Shown here piece by piece: positions 11,475-22,229 of a DNA stretch of 64,000 bases. The position numbers and the translations under genes are program-made. Positions within the stretch are counted from its first letter, which is position 1; every line of letters begins with the position of its first letter. The stretch spans positions 124,001 through 188,000 of the forward strand of contig QRFJ01001034.1 of assembly GCA_006176705.1 (NCBI GenBank). Reading direction: 5' to 3'. This DNA is from Cocos nucifera. Lineage: Eukaryota > Streptophyta > Magnoliopsida > Arecales > Arecaceae. The notes under the pieces were generated by a model. The model made no database searches, had not been told where the DNA came from, and worked only from the letters and a program-made list of their open reading frames with translations.

Positions 11475-12997
11475 CCAAAGGGCAATCCACAAATAGGCCA
11501 CCTCTTTTCAATGGGTCCAACTATACCTATTAGAAAGCTCGCATGCGCATTTTCATTCAAGCCCTTGACTATGACATATGAAGTATCATTGTCAATGGCC
11601 CACACACACCTACAATCATTGTCAATGGCACATCCTCTCCTAAGCCGGAGAAGAATTAGGATGAAATGGACAAGAAACTTATCTAATTAAATGCCAAGGC
11701 AATGAATGTACTCTATTGTGCCCTTGATGCAAATGAGTTTAACCAAATCTCCACTTATAATTCTATAAAAAAAATTTAGAACAGACTTGAGGTCACACAT
11801 GAAGGGACAAATCAAGTAAAAGAAACTAAAATTAATATGCTAGTTCACCAATATGAGTTATTTAAAATTGACCCCACTGAATCTATTACTAGCATGTACA
11901 CAAGATTCACTGATATTATAAATAGTTTAAAAAGCTTAGGTAAAGTTTACACTAATAGTGAATTGATAAGAAAGATCCTCAGATCTTTGCCTAGGTCATG
12001 GGAAGTCAAAGTAGCAGCCATCCAAGAGGTAAAGGATTTGAACACACTGCCACTAAAGAAACTCATTGGATCCTTGATGACACATGAGCTAGCCATGAGT
12101 CGACACAATGAGAAAGACAACAACAAGAAGAAAATAATAGCGCTGAAATCCATGGCTGATGAAGAAGAAATGATCTATCCACCAGTGAGAAAAATGATGA
12201 AGATATGGCCCTGGTGATCAGAAAATTCAAAAAATTTATGGAAAGAAGAAGGCAAGGATTCAAGAAGAGAAACTTCATTAGAGGAGAAGCCAATAGGAAG
12301 AAAGAAAAAGAAAAAGAGAGAGATCAACCCACTTGCCATGAATGCAAGAAGTCAGAATATTTTAGGGCTGAATGTCCTCTGTTGAAGAAGGAGCCAAAAA
12401 GAATAAAAAAGAAAGCCATGTTAGCAACTTGGAGCGACAGTGATGAGTCAAGCATGGAGGAAGAAAATCAAAATGAAGCAAACTTATGTTTTATGGCACA
12501 AGATGATGAGGTATCCTCCACTTTTGATTTAGATTTTACCTTTGATGAGCTTCAAGATGCTTTTTATGATTTGATGAAAGATTTTAAAAAGATAAGCTCA
12601 AAAAATAGAAATCTTAAGAAAATGACTTAAACACTCTTGAAAAAAAAGAAAGAGGTAATTAGTAGCCATAATAATTTAAAAAAAAAAATAAAATCTTAAA
12701 GGATGAATTGGATAAATTAAAGTCTTTAGTTGATAAATTTACTTATAGTTCTAAAAAATTGCAAATAATTTTAAATAGTTAAAGAGGAGTTTATAATAAG
12801 ACCGAACTAGGAAATAAACCCAAAGACAAAACCAAGTTTCTAAAAAATTTCTTCTCTGCACCAATCACTAATAGCACTTCTCATACCATTTGCTTTAAAT
12901 GCAAAAAGATAGGACACAAGGCTTTTGAATGCAATATTAGAAGAGTTAATAAAAAGTATGTTAAAAGCATTTGGGTTCCAAAAGGAATCATGTATAT
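11475..12997 (+). pseudogene. SIRE copia gag with two zinc knuckles
   Basis: The coding remnant starts with the gag N-terminus (RPPLFNGSNYTY near 11500) and continues through a UBN2-type gag (11837-12217: MLVHQYELFKIDPTESIT, KILRSLPRSWEVKVAA, GSLMTHELAMS). A frameshift near 12210 moves it to the frame of 12205-12630, which holds the first CCHC knuckle at 12334-12375. There the histidine is replaced by tyrosine (CHECKKSEYFRAEC), so that finger is probably dead. An acidic stretch and a coiled-coil-like lysine/leucine-rich part follow. The second knuckle at 12891-12932 is intact (CFKCKKIGHKAFEC). Several stops lie in the N-terminal part and near 12780. The frame breaks at 12998 where the Tat-like element entered and resumes at 18606 (YTNPKGPKKTWVPK). 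Confidence 0.82.
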
Positions 12998-13102
12998 TGT
13001 TGGGGATAAATTTCGCTCCTGCCGAAGTCCAGTTCGATGCTCAGATAATGCGACTAGTAGCTGTGGAAGAGCTTACCCCTTCAACTGGCCAAACTGCTTA
13101 GC

Positions 13103-13390
13103 GGCCGAGCTTCTCGAACTCCCAGCGGCCGAACTCCTTGGACTCCCAACGACCGAGCTCCTTGGGCTCCCAACGGTCAAGCTCCTTAGGCTCCCAGTAG
13201 CCAAACTCCTTGGACTCCCAGCGACCGAGCTCCTTGGGCTCCCAGCGGTTGAGCTCCTTGGGCTCTAAGCGATCGAGCTCCTTGGGCTCCCAACGGCTGA
13301 GCTCCTTGGGCTTCCAGCGGCCGAGCTCCTTAGGCTCCCAGTGACCGAGCTCCTTGGGCTCCCAGCAGCCGAACTCCTTGGACTCCCAAT
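13103..13390 (+). repeat. 24-bp minisatellite in the LTR, 12 copies
   Basis: Twelve head-to-tail units of the form ggccgagctccttgggctcc + cagc. Because 24 is a multiple of three, an overlapping open frame shows an eight-residue repeat (ELLGLPAA-like). The unit number differs in the 3' LTR (seven). Confidence 0.93.
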
Positions 13391-13913
13391 AGCTAGGCTT
13401 TAGTAGAATTCTTCAGTGTCCAAGCTTCAGTCAGACTCCCATGAGGGTCGAACTCTCTCCGCGCCCTTCCAGCTAGATGCCTGCACGAGCCGAACTCCCT
13501 CCAAGCTTCCCCTTTGGTCGGACTTCTTCAAGAGTCAGACTTCTCCCAGACATCCCTTTCGCTCGACCAAGCTCCTACCAAACTTCCCAACGACCGAGCC
13601 TTAGCCGAGCACCTCCAGTCAGATGCCTATAGGAGTCGAACTCCTTCCGAGCTTCCTCTTCAGGAGTCCGAGCTCCTCCAAAATGGGTACATATCAAGGC
13701 CCTCCAACCCTTCATTCGACCCCGAGCAGCTCAGTATCAAGACAGCTGCAAGCATCACCATCAGTCGACCATAAGCGACAGCGATCCGCTATCAGATGGC
13801 GATGGGTGTCACCATCAACCCGCTACAGACGGCACCTACCCCTGGAACTGACTCCATCGGACCTCGAGCGGTCCACCAGCACGCGGCTGCAGCTGTCACT
13901 ATCAAGCTCCACC

Positions 13914-13921
13914 TATATAAA
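13914..13921 (+). promoter_or_regulatory. TATA box of the Tat-like 5' LTR
   Basis: TATATAAA in the context ccacctatataaaggatcc, about 255 bp before the LTR end. It is the likely core promoter for the element's RNA. In the 3' LTR the same site (18351) reads tatataacgg. Confidence 0.65.
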
Positions 13922-14170
13922 GGATCCTCTAGATATGCTAACTCTAATATCTCTGATCTCTAAGATCTCCTCTTCATCTCTAAGCTTTGCAAAAATTATT
14001 TTCGAGCACTCCATTCCTATTAGCCAGAGCTAACTTGATCGTCGGAGGGTCCTGTCGGAGCCACCCCCCACCGACTCTGGATGGAACTTTATTTTGCAGG
14101 TCTCTGACAGCAACCTCATCCACCACTGCTTTAGCCGATTTCGATGATGACTAAATTCTGCTTCAACAGA

Positions 14171-14187
14171 TTGACACTAGAGGAAGG
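14171..14187 (+). other. Primer binding site of the Tat-like element
   Basis: TTGACACTAGAGGAAGG two bases after the LTR. The related elements at 48059 and 48939 have ttggtgctagaggaagg and ttggcgttagaagga at the same place. Confidence 0.7.
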
Positions 14188-14297
14188 ACACCCCGAACCT
14201 CCGAGGTTCCCTTATTCTTAAAGGAGTGCTCGGTGATGATTTCTCTCTCTCCGGAGATCTCTCTTCTTTCTCACCAGAGTCCTCTTCCAAAGAGAAA

Positions 14298-15725
14298 ATG
14301 CCTCCTAGGAGAGCCTCGACTCGATGATTGATGGCCTCTGCATTTCGATCCCATCCAGATCCGTCTGCCCCTACTTCAGCCCCGGCAACTTAGGTTCCAC
14401 CCATACCTATGGTAAATGTGGACCAGTTCAACATGCTTGTCCGACAGGTCCGCGGCCTCGTGGATGCAATGCGGGCCATGCAGCAGCCTTCGATGGCGAC
14501 TCCACCAGAAAATCCGTCATTTGAATGTCGGAAATCGGCCCCAGGAAAGGATACTCGGGCCGGTGTGCCCGCCGCCCCTTGGAAAGAGAAACAGAGAGTC
14601 GGAGATCCATATTTGGATCATGGTTCTCTTTTGGAGGAGACCTTTTTCGTTTGTAGTTGGAAGTCCCCTAAGATCTACGACCAGGATGATGCCCTTGAAC
14701 ACAGACTGTGGGAGATGGACCGATGGATTGAAGAGCTCGGCCACGTCGCCCCGGCTCATCATGCCGACGTCTGCGCCGATCTCCCTTTCTCCCTCCAGAT
14801 AATGCAAGAGCCCATCCCATCGAACTTTAAGCTCCCTTAACTTGAAAGCTACGATGGGACCTCTAATCCGGTTGATCATCTGGAGGTCTTCCGGACCATG
14901 ATGCTATTTCATGGTGCTTCAGATGCCATGCTGTGCCGAGCCTTTCCATCTACCTTAAAGGGAGCAGCGAAAAATTGGTACTCGATATTGAAGTCAAGTA
15001 CGATCTTCTATTTTGACCAGATGAGCAGTCAATTCATGGCCCACTTCATCAGCAGCCGACGACCACGCCGAGATTTGGATTCCCTGATGAACGTCAAGCA
15101 GAAGCAAGGAGAATCCATTCGGGCTTACGTCATCTGGTTTAATGCTGCGGCATTGGAGGTCCGGAACTTGGACCAGTCTATTGCGATGGCCGCACTCTAG
15201 GGCTGCCTTCAAAAAAATGACTTGCTGTTCTCCCTGGAAAAGAGGTATCCTAGGGACTTCATCGATCTGCTAGCTCGGGCCGAGAGATATGCCCATGTGG
15301 AAGAAGCCTTCAAGTTCAAGGATGAAGAAGCCTTAAGGAAGCGGCTGGCAGGCAATGGAGAGCCAAATGAAGTTCGGCCATGCTCACGGACTCCCTCCGG
15401 TAGCAAGCGGGCTCGAACTCCTCGAGCTCATAGAGAAGCATGAAGAAGCCCTCCTCCCAAAAGATTCCACGACTATGCCCCCCTCAACGCTCCTCGAACT
15501 CAGATTCTCACTGAAGTTAAGAACCAATTACTAAGACCAGAAGGGTTACGGTCTCCCCTAAACAAGCGTGATCGAAGCAAGTATTGCCTCTACCATCATG
15601 ACCATGGCCACCACACTGAGGAGTGCATCCAGCTCCGAGATAAAATTGAGGAGCTCATTAGAAAGGAGCGGCTGGATAAATTCATTCGACGCCAGCCTGA
15701 AGATCGGCAAAGGGCACTGCCGTAA
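14298..15725 (+). pseudogene. Tat-like gag, single frame with five stop codons
   Basis: From ATG at 14298 (MPPRRASTR) to TAA at 15723 one frame of 476 codons is kept with no frameshift, but five internal stops interrupt it, near codon 10, at the gcaact-tag junction (about 14390), at 14838, at 15198 and at 15440. Recognisable order: a variable N-terminus; VDQFNMLVRQVRGLVDAM; the core gag domain near 14840-15330 (YDGTSNPVDHLEVFRTMM, AFPSTLKGAAKNWY, MNVKQKQGESIRAYV); a basic arginine-rich part; and a zinc motif at about 15582-15626 (KYCLYHHDHGHHTEEC). It would form the particle that packages this and related RNAs. With no pol downstream, replication must have used enzymes of an autonomous relative. 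The related gag at 47410-47939 starts with the same MPP motif, which supports this start. Confidence 0.85.
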
Positions 15726-16099
15726 CAAGAAATGATAAGGTCGGCCACCTCACGGCATCATCAATGTTACCCCAGGGAGCTTGGTACATCGACGACTCAT
15801 CACCTCCTAGCGTCGAAGCCAAGAGAAGCATGCTCCAAAGTGAGGAGGCCAGCATGAGATAGAAAAGGTCGTCTGCATGAAGAAGCATGGAGGAACAACG
15901 CTACCATGACCTTGAATCATAAAGAATTCAAAAATATATTGCCAATAACTTTCTTTCAATAAAGTTCTTCTCTTTCAATAATATACTATTTCTGGGCATG
16001 AAAACTATGTGATGACAGAGAAAGAAGCAATTAATAGTCGCCGTGTTAGGAACAGAAGAAGAACCTCATCCTAACACGGGCAGGTTAAAGACCTTCGAC
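15726..16099 (+). other. Spacer between gag and repeat array
   Basis: No protease or RT signature appears in any frame. The tail resembles gag sequence turned non-coding and then an AT-rich stretch around 15920-16060. A short frame on the opposite strand (15682-15888) is a shadow. Confidence 0.5.
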
Positions 16100-17235
16100 C
16101 TCGGCCAGAGATAAGATCTCTTCCGAGCGACAACCTCGGCCAGAGATAAGATCTCTCCCGAGAAGCAACTTCGGCTAGAGATAAGATCTCTCCCGAGAAG
16201 CAACCTCGGCCAGAGATAAGATCTCTCTTGAGCGACAACCTCGGCTAAAGATAAGATCTCTCCCGAGCGACGACCTTGGCTAGAGATAAGATTTCTTCCG
16301 AGAAGCGACCTCGACTAGAGATAAGATCTCTTCCGAGAAGCAACCTCGGTTAGAGATAAGATCTCTTCCGAGCGATAACCTCAGCTAGAGATAAGATCTC
16401 TCCCGAGAAGCAACCTCGGCTAGAGATAAGATCTCATCCAAGAAGCAACTTCGGCCAGAGATAAGATCTCTCCCGAGCGGTAACCTCGGCCAGAGATAAG
16501 ATCTCTCCCGAGAAGCAACCTCGGCTAGAGATAAGATCTCTCCCCGAGCGACAACCTCGGTTAGAGATAAGATCTCTCACGAGAAGTGACCTCGATAAGA
16601 GATAAGATCTCTCCTGAGAAGCAACCTCGGTTAGAGATAAGATCTGTCTCGAGCGACAACCTCGGCCAGAGATAAGATCTCTCCTGAGCGACAACCTCGA
16701 CCAGAGATAAGATCTCTCTTGAGAAGCAACTTCGGCCAGAGATAAGATCTCTTCCGAGCGATAACCTCAGCCAGAGATAAGATCTCTCCTAAGCGATCGA
16801 GTCAACCTCGACTAGAGATAAGTTCTCTCTCGAGTGAAGGCCTCATTCACAAAGGGCAAGATGGGGAGAGATGGACGACGGTCCGAATGTGCCCCCGCAG
16901 CCCATTAGGAATAGGAGGAGAATCTCATCCTAACGTGAGCAAAGTCTAAATCTAAGCTCCAAAGTCTACGGGAGATAGAATTTCCATCAACCTCGGTCAG
17001 AATGCCCGAGCCAACCTCGGCCAAAGATAAGATCTCTTTCGAGCGATCGAGACAACCTCGGTCAGAGATAAGATCTCTTTCGAGCGATCGAGATAACCTC
17101 GATCAGCGATGAGGTTCGTGACAACCTCGGCCCATGACAACCTTGGCTAGAGATAAGTTCTCTCCTGAGCACCCGAGCCAACCTCGGCCAGAGAAGATCT
17201 CTCCCGAGCGACCGCGTCGACCTCGATCCGAGATT
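16100..17235 (+). repeat. 35-bp tandem array in place of pol
   Basis: The core agagataagatct recurs at 16107, 16142, 16177, 16212, 16247 and onward, a period of 35 bp, giving about 20 regular copies up to 16800. Less regular copies continue to about 17235, with unrelated sequence around 16840-16990. The unit reads roughly cctcggccagagataagatc + tctcccgagaagcaa. Its ends are partly complementary (cctcgg / ccgag), so single units can fold back. The related element at 46790-47420 has a similar array on the other strand. Confidence 0.9.
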
Positions 17236-17540
17236 AGATCTCTCCCGAGCGCCCATGTTAACCATGGCTGTAGGAGAAGAGATCTTCTGTGAGTCAGCCT
17301 CGACTGCTGAAGACAATATCAACCCCCGGAGGAGCTCAACCTCTGACCTCGATCACATGAGATGAGATCTACTTCAACTTCGATTGGAGATGAGATCTCC
17401 TCCGGACTTCAACTTCAACATCAACTTTAGCTGGAAATGAGATCTTCCCCAAGCTTCGACCTGAACTAGCACGGAACCTAGAAGAAGACTTCGGCAGTCA
17501 CCTTTTCTGCACTCCCTTCCTTCGAGTTTTCAAACTAGAG

Positions 17541-17554
17541 AGTGAGGGGGCTAT
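17541..17554 (+). other. Polypurine tract of the Tat-like element
   Basis: AGTGAGGGGGCTAT directly before the 3' LTR; the usual start site for plus-strand DNA synthesis in gypsy elements. Confidence 0.8.
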
Positions 17555-18605
17555 TATTGGAAATAAACTCCGCTCTTGTCAAAGTCCAGTTCGATGCTCA
17601 AACAATGTGACCATTTGCCACGGAAGAGCTTACCCCTTCAGCCGATCGAACTATTTAGCAGTCGAGCTTCTCGAACTCCCAGCGATCGAACTCCTTGGAT
17701 TTCCAATGGTCGAGCTCCTTGGGCTCCCAGCGGCCGAACTTCTTGAACTCCCAACAGCCGAGCTCCTTAGGCTCCCAACGACCGAGCTCCTTGGGCTCCC
17801 GACGGCCGAACTCCTTAGACTCCCAATGGCCAGGCTTTAGTAGAACTCCTCAGTGGTCGAGCTTCAGTTGGACTTTCGCGAGGGCCGAACTCTCTCCATG
17901 CCCTTTCAGCCAGATGCCTACAAGAGCCGAACTCCCTCCGAGCTTTCCCTTCGGTCAAACTTCTCCAGGAGCTGGCCTCCTCCCAGACACCCCTTTCGGT
18001 CGACTGAGCTCCTACCGAACTCCTCAATGATCGAGCCTTAGCCAAGCACCTCCAATCAGACGCCTACGGGAGTCGAACTCCTTCTGAGCTTTCTCTTCAG
18101 GAGTCCGAGCTCCTCCAAAATGGGTACACATCAAGGCCCTTCAACCCTTCATTCAGCCTTGAGCAGCTCAGTATCAAGATAGCTGCAGCCATCACCATCA
18201 GTCCACCGTAAGCGATAGTGATCCGCTACCAGGTGGTGATGGCTGTCACCATCAACCCGCTGCAGACGGTACCTACCCCTGGAATCGACTCCGTCGGACC
18301 TCGAGCAACCCACTAGCACGCGGCTGCAGTTGTCACCATTAAGCTCCACCTATATAACGGATCCTTTAGATATGCTAACTCTAATCTCTTTGATCTCTAA
18401 GATCTCCTCTTCATCTTTAAGCTCTATAGAAATCATTTTCGAGCACTCCATTCCTGTTGGCCAGAGCTGACTTGATCGTCGGAGGGTCCTGCTAGAGCCA
18501 CCCCCCATCGGCTTCGGATGGGACTTTATTTTGTAGGTCCCTGGTGGCGACCTCGTCCACCACCACTTCAGTCGATTCCGACGATGACCAGATTCTACGT
18601 CAACA
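17555..18605 (+). repeat. 3' LTR of the Tat-like element
   Basis: Begins TATTGGAAATAAACTCCGC (TG changed to TA) and ends TCTACGTCAACA. It aligns with 12998-14168 throughout. Its minisatellite (17660-17827) has seven 24-bp units against twelve in the 5' LTR. Confidence 0.9.
17660..17827 (+). repeat. 24-bp minisatellite in the 3' LTR, 7 copies
   Basis: Seven units homologous to 13103-13390. Both arrays start with the variant ttctcgaactcccagc and end just before caggctttag or taggctttag, so the copy-number change is internal. Confidence 0.92.
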
Positions 18606-20210
18606 TATACTAACCCTAAAGGACCCAAGAAGACTTGGGTACCTAAAACTATCACTTGATTATTTGTGCAGGAATACCTTGCAGCCCAAGGATCAAAATG
18701 GAATTGATATTTAGATAGTGGCTGCTCAAGGCATATGTTGGATGACAAGCAATAATTCGTCATCCTAAAAAAAAAGAAAGAGGGAGTAGTCACCTTTGGT
18801 GATAATGGCAAAGGTAAAATAATTGGCTATGGTAAAATTTAGATTACTCCTTCGATCTTTATAGATAATGTATTATTAATTGATAATTTAAAATATAACT
18901 TGCTTAGTATTAGTCAACTATGTGATAGAGGTTTTAAAGTTTCATTTAAATCTTCTTTATGCAAAATATCTAGTTCCTTGGATAATAGTTTAAAAGTCAT
19001 TGGATTTAGGTGTGGGTACATGGTGAATCTTGATGAAATTACCATGAAGAGTTGTCAATGCCTAGTTGCAATGAATGCTAACATAAAAGAAACTAGTTGG
19101 CTTTGGCACCGAAGATTAGGTCATGCTAGCATGCATACTCTTTATAAATTGCATAATAAAGACTTAGTTAAGGGGCTACCAAAACTAAATTTTTAAATTG
19201 ATCATGTTTGTGATGCTTGTCAATTCAAAAAACAAACTAGGGGGAGTTTCAAATCCAAAAATATAGTTTCAACTTCTAGGCCTCTTGAATTGATTCATAT
19301 GAATTTGTTTGGACCTACTAGGACCACAAGCCTAGGAGAAAAGAAGTATGGTCTAGTAATTATTGATAATTATTCTCATTTCATTTGGATTCTATTTTTA
19401 GCTCATAAAGATGAAGTATTTTCATTATTTTTAAAGTTTTACAAGAAAATAACAAATGAAAAGAACTCTACTGTGGTATGTATTCATAGTGATCATGGCA
19501 CAGAATTTGAAAACAAACACTTTGAAGAATTTTATAATGAATATGGAATAGAACATAATTTTTCAGCACCTAAAATCCCTCAATGAAATAGAGTTGTTGA
19601 AAGAAGGAATAGAACCTTAGTTAATATGGCCCGTACCATGTTGTATGAAGGAAATCTACCCATATACTTTTGGGCTGAAGCCATTAACACAACATGTTAC
19701 ATCCTAAATAGAATTTCTATTCGTCCGAATTTAAAGAAAACCTCCTATGAGCTTTGAAAAGAAAAAAGATCTAATATTAATTATTTTCATATTTTTGATT
19801 GTAAATATTTTATTCATAATAATGGTAAAGATAATCTAGGCAAATTTGATGCTAAGACAGATGAAGGTATATTCTTTGGATACTCTATATCTAGCAAAGT
19901 ATATAGAGTCTTCAATAAATAATCTTTAGTTATTGAAGAATCAATATATGTCATTTTTGATGAAGCTAACAATCATTCTTCGAGAAAAGAAGATGTTTTT
20001 GATGATGATACAAGAATTCTTGAAGATGGAATGAATGAGCTAAACTTAAGGAACAACATCATTCATGACAAAGATAACTCTACAACAATCATTGAACAAG
20101 ATAAGGATGTTGAGATTGAAGCATCTAATGATCATACAGATCTACCCAAGAAGTGGAGGTATGCACATAATCACCCAAAGAAATTGATTTTAGGTGATCC
20201 TTCATAAGGA
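18606..20210 (+). pseudogene. SIRE copia protease and integrase region
   Basis: After the linker WVPKT comes the protease site WYLDSGCSRHM (about 18710, the DSG-type aspartate motif). The GAG-pre-integrase domain follows (WLWHRRLGHASMHTLYKL near 19100, with the later CDACQFKKQ cysteine pair), giving the HHCC zinc site. The integrase core lies at about 19290-19740 and keeps all three catalytic residues: D in VIIDNYSHF, D in CIHSDHGTEF, E in VVERRNRTL. It would insert the cDNA into the host genome. Stops occur near 18657, 18840, 19195, 19585, 19757 and 19921, so no full protein can be made. The tail from 19930 to 20200 is the variable linker to RT. Confidence 0.85.
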
Positions 20211-21790
20211 GTAAGAACTAGATCCTCTTTTAAGGATACATTTGATTACCTTGCATTTGTTTCTCAAATAGAACCTAAAAACATAGAAGCTGAACAAGAC
20301 TTTAATTGGATGCTAGCCATGCAAGATGAACTAAACCAATTTGAAAGAAAAAATATATGAACTCTTGTAAATAGACCCATAAATCATCCTATAATTAGTA
20401 CAAAATAGATATTTAGGAACAAATTAGATGAATATGTAATGTTGTAAAAAATAAAGCTAGATTAGTTGCTAAAAGATATAATCAAGAAGAAGGAATTGAC
20501 TTTGATGAAACATATGCACCTGTAGCAAGATTAGAGGCTATAAGATTGTTACTTGCTTTTGCCTGTTATATGAATTTAAATTATTTCAAAGGGATGTGAA
20601 AAGCATCTTTTTAAATGGTTATATTGTCGAAGAAGTATTTGTAGAACAACCATCCGGAGTTGAAAATCACTTACTTCCTAATCATGTATATAAGTTAAAT
20701 AAAGTACTCTTTGGACTTAAACAAGCACCTAGAGTTTGGTATGAGAGATTGAGCAAATTCTTATTATAAAATGATTTTATCAGAGGAAGTGTAGACACCA
20801 CACTATTTTTGAAAAAGAGAAATAATGACCTTCTTGTAGTTCAAATATATGTGGATGACATCATATTCGAAGCTACTGATGAAATTCTTTGTCAAGAGTT
20901 TGCTAAGTTGATGTAGAGTGAATTTAAAATGAGCAAGATGGGGGAGCTAAATTTCTTCCTTGGACTATAAGTCAAACAATCAAAGGAAGGCATTTTCATT
21001 AGCCAAACAAAGTACATCAAGAAGATGCTCAAGAAGTTTGGCATGAAAAATGGAAAGAAAATCGGTACACCCATGAGCCCTTCTTGCAAACTTGACAAAC
21101 ATGAGAATGGTAAGAATGTAAATGAAAATCTCTACAGAGGTATGATAGGATCCTTACTTTACTTAACTGCAAGTAGGCCTAATATATTATTTAGTGTGTG
21201 TATGTGTGCTAGATTTCAATCTAACCATAAAGAATCACACTTATTAGTTCTTAAAAGAATTTTTAGATATTTGATCTACACACACAACTTAGGTCTTTGG
21301 TACTCAAAATAATCTTCCATTGAATTGATTGGATACACTGATGCAGACTATAGAGGATGTAAAATTGATAGAAAGAGTACTAGTGGCACTTATCAATTTT
21401 TAGGGTTGAACTTGATCTCTTGGTATAACAAAAAGCAAAACTCTATAGCACTGTCAATGGTCGAGGCCAAATATGTTGCTGCGGGAAGTTGCTGTGCTAA
21501 AATACTTTGGTTCAAACAACAACTCGAAGACTTTAAAATTAAGCAAAACAAGATACCTATTAAATATGATAACACTAGTGTCATAAACCTGACAAAAAAT
21601 CTTGTTCAACATTCAAGAACCAAATACATTAAAATTAGACATCATTTCATTACAATCATATTCAAAATAATAACATTGTGCTTGAATTTATTTCAACTGA
21701 AAATCAATTAGCTAATATTTTTACAAAACTTCTGAGTGAAGATAGATTCTCTAAAATTCGGAGTGAACTTGGTGTATGTGATCCTCTATA
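20211..21790 (+). pseudogene. SIRE copia reverse transcriptase and RNase H
   Basis: RT begins near 20290 (NWMLAMQDELNQFE), with EEGIDFDETYAPVARLEA at about 20490. The catalytic YVDD is intact at 20848-20859. RT continues through FFLGL and KYIKKMLKKFGMKNGKK, then GTPMSPSCKLDKHENGK and YRGMIGSLLYLTASRP. The RNase H part at 21325-21711 has TDADYRGCKIDRKSTSGT, VEAKYVAAGS and the final RTKYIKIRHHF. RT copies the RNA and RNase H removes the template. Many stops and at least two frameshifts (around 20430 and 20580-20770) break the frame. Confidence 0.87.
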
Positions 21791-22215
21791 AAAATATTTA
21801 ATCTTAAATTTTTTGGATTATTTTTTGGTCTTCCTCTATCATCCTAAATACTCCTAATTCAATCTTTTTCATGCTCTTGCATTTTTATGATTCTCTCATT
21901 GTTGTGATTTTGATGCTGACAAAAAGGGAGAGAAATATTAAGAAGAAATATGCAAATGCATAATTAAATCTAATATACAAAGTATAAATGTATAATCATT
22001 CAAATAAAAAATATAAATTCATAAAAAAGAATTTTTAGAAAATAAAATAATTGAAATGAATAAATATAAAATGAAAAGAATGTTATTCAAATCCTATTCA
22101 TGTCATAAGAGCATACACTAAGGGAGAGCTTTAGCACAAAAATTTTGCATTCATTAGTTTTTGATATACATTGCTTACATTCCTTTTATGGCTTGCTTAA
22201 TATTTTGTCATCATC
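21791..22215 (+). other. 3' non-coding region of the SIRE copia, with an upstream purine tract
   Basis: No coding content. AAAAAGGGAGAGAA at 21921-21934 nearly repeats the terminal polypurine tract at 22216-22229, so the element carries two purine tracts about 295 bp apart. Confidence 0.6.
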
Positions 22216-22229
22216 AAAAAGGGAGAGAT
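22216..22229 (+). other. Polypurine tract of the SIRE copia
   Basis: AAAAAGGGAGAGAT immediately before the TGTTGACC of the 3' LTR. Confidence 0.85.

Larger units (their letters stand above)
12998..14168 (+). repeat. 5' LTR of the Tat-like element
   Basis: Begins TGTTGGGGATAAATTTCGC and ends TCTGCTTCAACA. It is 120 bp longer than the 3' LTR, which is fully explained by five extra 24-bp units in its internal minisatellite. Confidence 0.9.
12998..18605 (+). mobile_element. Tat-like gag-only Ty3/gypsy element (non-autonomous)
   Basis: LTRs at 12998-14168 (1171 bp) and 17555-18605 (1051 bp), a gypsy-type primer site, a gag gene, a long tandem array and a polypurine tract make a complete 5.6-kb element. 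The flanks TATAT (12993-12997) and TATAC (18606-18610) are a target duplication with one mismatch. Excision rejoins the SIRE gag-pol linker (WVPKGI… to YTNPKGPKKTWVPK). There is no protease, RT, RNase H or integrase anywhere between gag and the 3' LTR; that space is filled by 35-bp repeats. The gag zinc motif (YCLYHHDHGHHTEEC) is the kind seen in Tat/Retand-type plant gypsy elements. Confidence 0.88.

Noticed and set aside
12990..13268. Frame with an eight-residue repeat (ELLGLPAA-like), also at 17607-17840
   Set aside because: It is the 24-bp LTR minisatellite read in one frame. The number of units changes freely between LTRs, so no protein constraint.
16100..16800. Regular 35-bp repeats looking at first like a CRISPR array
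   Set aside because: Units are directly adjacent without unique spacers, diverge internally and lie inside an LTR element in a plant genome.
16434..17322. Minus-strand frames of 86 codons over the array
   Set aside because: Pure products of the 35-bp repeat (RERSYL-like words recur each unit).
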